Assembly: GCA_964389285.1 (NCBI GenBank)
Contig: CAYMCZ010000009.1
Location: forward strand, 24,106-88,105
DNA: 64,000 nucleotides
From: Alectryocaccobium sp964389285
Lineage (GTDB): Bacteria; Bacillota; Clostridia; Lachnospirales; Lachnospiraceae
Reading direction: 5' to 3'
Positions 61,608 to 64,000 of this stretch are shown piece by piece; position 1 is the first letter of the stretch; every line of letters starts with the position of its first letter. The notes under the pieces were generated by a model. It was given only the letters and a program-made list of their open reading frames with translations. It was not told the origin of the DNA and ran no database searches. Position numbers and translations under genes: made by a program.

Positions 61608-63042
61608 TCAGCTGATAAAACTCAGCTCTTCGGTGTAATAACAGACCACAGGCGTTCCCACGCTGATCCATTCATAAAGTTTCTTAGCCTGAGAGAACGG
61701 CATGTTAATGCAGCCTCTTGAACCGCCGCTTACGTATGCCGACCCGCCGAACACACTCTGCCAGTAAGCATCATGCATTCCGCAGCCGTTATAAAACGGC
61801 ATCCAGTAATCCACATGGACATCCCATTCATAAGAACCGTCTTCTCTTTGAGGGCCTCTTAAATACCTGTCCTGCTGTTTATATTGAAGATAAAAGATTC
61901 CTGCAGGTGTGTATCTTTCGTGAGTCATTTTACCGGATACCACATCCGTTTCCATAAAGAGTACCTCGTTGTCATATACCCACATATGCTGCTGCGTCAG
62001 GTTTATTTCGACATAGGTATCTCCTGCCGGCGTCCTGCCCGAATAGCCGCGTGAAGAATAGATCGGTTCTCTTTTTTCATTTCCGTTTGTTGAAAGGTCG
62101 GCGGTAAGCTGGGCAACTTCCGCTTCCCTGTCCACTTTCCAGCCGCAAAGGCTGTTAAGCATGACCTTTTCACCTGTTGTCGCCGGAAATTCCACCGGCT
62201 CTCCCAGTGTATCCACCTTTTCCGCCAAGGCGTCTACGTATTCGTTGATTTTTTGATTCCAGAGCGCCTCATCTTTATGATAGTGTCCGTTCTCATCCTG
62301 AACGAGCCAGCTCTTAAGCGTCTGGGTATCCAGTGTCATTTCTTCCTGAGAGGGAAGAATATAGGTCACCGTACCCTGAATAAGACTGTTTAACTCTCCT
62401 GCCACCGAAAGGAGGTTTTCATTGTCGGAATATACGGAAGGCTTGATATAACAGTCATTTTCCACGGTATCCACAAATGTTTCTCTCCGGTCAACGCAAT
62501 CACATACGACGGAATATACTTTTTCAAAATCCAGTGCATTGCCTTCCACTTCGGAAACTACTATATACTGACCGTCTTTTTCCTCAAGATACGCGTCCGC
62601 GGGGCGGGTGATATTCTCCTCCTGAAATTCCGGCAGGTTCTCCAGCGCATTTTTAAGTTTTTCTTTATTATATGACATAGTACCGGAAGTATTGTATTTT
62701 GTCTTATTAAATAAAGAAGGCGCAAGATTATACCAATGCTGCTCTTCCAAATATGCCTTTACGTCATCGGCCGGGTCAATATAATATTCAATATCTTCAC
62801 CCGAAAGGGTTTCTTTTGCATTGTCCTTAAATGCTATCCGCAATTCATATTCATCGAACGAGTCTTCTACTTTTTTGACCGCTTCTTTTTTTTGTAAGTC
62901 CCGAAACATCGGTTCCGTTAATCGATGTGTTGGGCAAAAAACGATCCCTGTAATGCATAAATGCATATATGAAATAAACGGCAAAAAGAGCGCATACGCC
63001 GGCAACCGCTACGATAATAACAGCTTTTATTTTAAAGCTCAT
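61608..63042 (-). pseudogene. L,D-transpeptidase (YkuD domain), reading frame broken in an A8 tract
   Basis: A peptidoglycan cross-linking or anchoring enzyme. The first frame starts at ATG 63042 (after GAGG) with a short cytoplasmic start, one membrane segment (VIIVAVAGVCALFAVYFIYAF) and NTSINGTDVSGLT. It then runs out of frame after the run of eight A (62886-62893). The second frame carries on exactly where it should (KKEAVKKVEDSFDEYELRIAF), with the PG-binding region and the C-terminal YkuD domain (NLTQQHMWVYDNEV, GMHDAYWQ and SRGCINMPFS with the catalytic cysteine). Removing one A gives a single 477-residue protein. So the break is a sequencing error, phase variation, transcript slippage or a recent mutation. 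It lies 29 bp after glnN. Confidence 0.85.
62886..62893 (-). other. A8 homopolymer at the frame break of the L,D-transpeptidase gene
   Basis: Eight A on the coding strand (ACAAAAAAAAGAAG). Seven would restore the frame. Confidence 0.9.
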
Positions 63043-63071
63043 TTCAAACCTCAATAATAAACGAAACAGTC

Positions 63072-64000
63072 CTATACCTGATAAAGCAGATCACCGTAAG
63101 ACGGCATCGGCCAGTATTCTTTATCCACTATCATTTCAAGCTGGTCCACGGGCGTTCTGAGCCTTTTCATAACCGGCAAAATTTCATCTCTGCCGAAAAC
63201 CGCCTTTTCTTTTTCCGTGGAAATTCCAGCAGCCTCTCTGACTTTTTCCTGAAGCAATACGTATTCTCTGTTGACTTTGCCAAGCAGAGAGTTGATTTCT
63301 GATAACAGCTCTGTCTGAACCGATACATCCTCAAAACCGGCTTTTTTAAGCATGCAGATGTCTTCCGCAAGCATTTTTGTAAATCTGATAACCGACGGGA
63401 TGATGCTCTTTCCCGTCATGTCTATCATTACTTTTGCGTCGATATCCAGCGTTTTTGCATAATTTTCGTATTTGACCTCAACTCTTGCCTTTAATTCATT
63501 TTCATTGAAAACATTGTATTTTCCGAAAAGCTCAATGGTCTGAGGGGTAACAAGCTGTGAAAATGCGTCCACGGCATTTGCAAAATTGGGGAGGCCTCTT
63601 TTTTCGGCTTCTTTTATCCATTCATCTGAATACCCGTTACCCGCAAATAAAATGCGGCTGTGTTCTTTAAAATTTTTAAAAGTAATATCGTGAACGGCTT
63701 CTTCTTTATCCGAAGCCTTTTCAAGTTCGTCCACTGCTTCGGAAAAAGCTTCGGCCGTTATGGTATTTAAAACTATGTTCGCCGGAGCCGAACAGCTTTT
63801 TGAGCCTACCATACGGAATTCGAATTTATTGCCCGTAAAAGCAAACGGCGAAGTCCTGTTTCTGTCGGTCGCGTCCTTATAAAAATCCGGAAGCGTCGTA
63901 ACTCCGGTATTAAGCGTGGAACCCTGCAGACTTCTTGTAGCTTCTCCTTTTTCTATTCTCTTTTTCAGTGATTCGATGATCTTTCCGGCATATTTTTCTA
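63072..64000 (-). CDS. glnN: Glutamine synthetase type III, C-terminal part (cut by window edge)
   Basis: Makes glutamine from glutamate and ammonia. The frame is open to the right edge; about 308 C-terminal residues of a usual 700 are seen. DATDRNRTSPFAFTGNKFEF with the type III metal and glutamate site is followed by MVGSKSCSAPANIVLNTI, RILFAGNGYSDEWIKEAEKRGLPN and a helical C-terminal region typical of GlnN. The last 18 residues encoded at the window edge (EKYAGKIIESLKKRIEKG) are not glutamine synthetase-like but equal an internal piece of AddB, so the upstream sequence may be wrong. The L,D-transpeptidase follows after 29 bp. Confidence 0.92.
   Translation of the reverse strand, partial: EKYAGKIIESLKKRIEKGEATRSLQGSTLNTGVTTLPDFYKDATDRNRTSPFAFTGNKFEFRMVGSKSCSAPANIVLNTITAEAFSEAVDELEKASDKEEAVHDITFKNFKEHSRILFAGNGYSDEWIKEAEKRGLPNFANAVDAFSQLVTPQTIELFGKYNVFNENELKARVEVKYENYAKTLDIDAKVMIDMTGKSIIPSVIRFTKMLAEDICMLKKAGFEDVSVQTELLSEINSLLGKVNREYVLLQEKVREAAGISTEKEKAVFGRDEILPVMKRLRTPVDQLEMIVDKEYWPMPSYGDLLYQV
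63946..64000. repeat. 55-bp exact copy of an internal addB segment at the window end
   Basis: Bases 63946-64000 equal 54792-54846 without a mismatch, in the same orientation. At 63945 the copies differ (T against A), the six bases before differ only at that point, then similarity ends. The match runs to the last base of the window, so its full length is unknown. Confidence 0.97.

Noticed and set aside
1..64000. tRNA, rRNA, prophage or toxin-antitoxin genes
   Set aside because: Intergenic gaps were read for tRNA-like cloverleaf ends and small paired genes; none was convincing by eye.

Overview
The window looks like a chromosomal segment of an anaerobic Firmicute of the class Clostridia, plausibly a Lachnospiraceae relative. 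The grounds are AddA/AddB instead of RecBCD, a PyrK/PyrD type 1B dihydroorotate dehydrogenase pair, a type III glutamine synthetase, Gram-positive-type ribosome binding sites (AGGAGG) and TTGACA/TATAAT promoters. No rRNA, tRNA, CRISPR array or intact insertion sequence was seen. Gene density is high and most genes sit in tight co-directional runs.

Layout. 1-12060 (minus): 5' half of uvrA, hemW, lepA, azlCD, an orphan dnaK paralogue, a polar amino acid ABC transporter, a histidine phosphatase and a HerA-like ATPase. 12304-31587 (plus): one unbroken run of 15 nucleotide-synthesis genes, pyrC-carB-pyrK-pyrD-pyrF-pyrE-pyrB followed directly by purE-purF-purM-purN-purO-AICAR transformylase-purD-purL. 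31602-31846: a 245-bp near-palindrome. 31871-34591 (minus): a two-gene cassette of an STT3/AglB/PglB-type oligosaccharyltransferase and a small secreted, membrane-anchored protein with 12 N-glycosylation sequons, most of them in four 15-residue repeats. 34677-38603: an aldo/keto reductase-like fusion, then the cobalamin nucleotide-loop genes cobT-cobU-cobS plus a shortened cobU. 38621-40831: a cysteine desulfurase and an AEC transporter. 40843-43914: a queuosine precursor operon (queD-queE-folE-queC-queF) behind a structured leader ending in a terminator. 43916-50769 (minus): recX, recA, glgA, a MurE-like ligase, trpS and an aminotransferase. 50912-59703 (minus): addA, addB and a Na/Pi cotransporter. 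59953-64000 (minus): ilvC, ilvN, an L,D-transpeptidase with a frameshift in an A8 tract, and the 3' part of glnN.

The most unusual system is the oligosaccharyltransferase cassette. The acceptor-like gene comes first, its last codons carry the ribosome binding site of the transferase gene, and both follow one strong promoter. The transferase keeps the catalytic motifs of the STT3 family (DPD, DTD, SISE, WWDLG). This suggests a dedicated enzyme-substrate pair that decorates one surface protein with many N-linked glycans. Glycan-assembly genes are not in the window.

Other points of note are a PurF without its glutaminase cysteine, an aspartate carbamoyltransferase carrying a PyrI-like zinc domain, an aldo/keto reductase that has lost two catalytic residues, a perfect inverted repeat on the recA promoter, and a 55-bp sequence at the window end identical to the inside of addB, which may be an assembly artefact. 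Function calls rest on motif recognition by eye; no database search was run.
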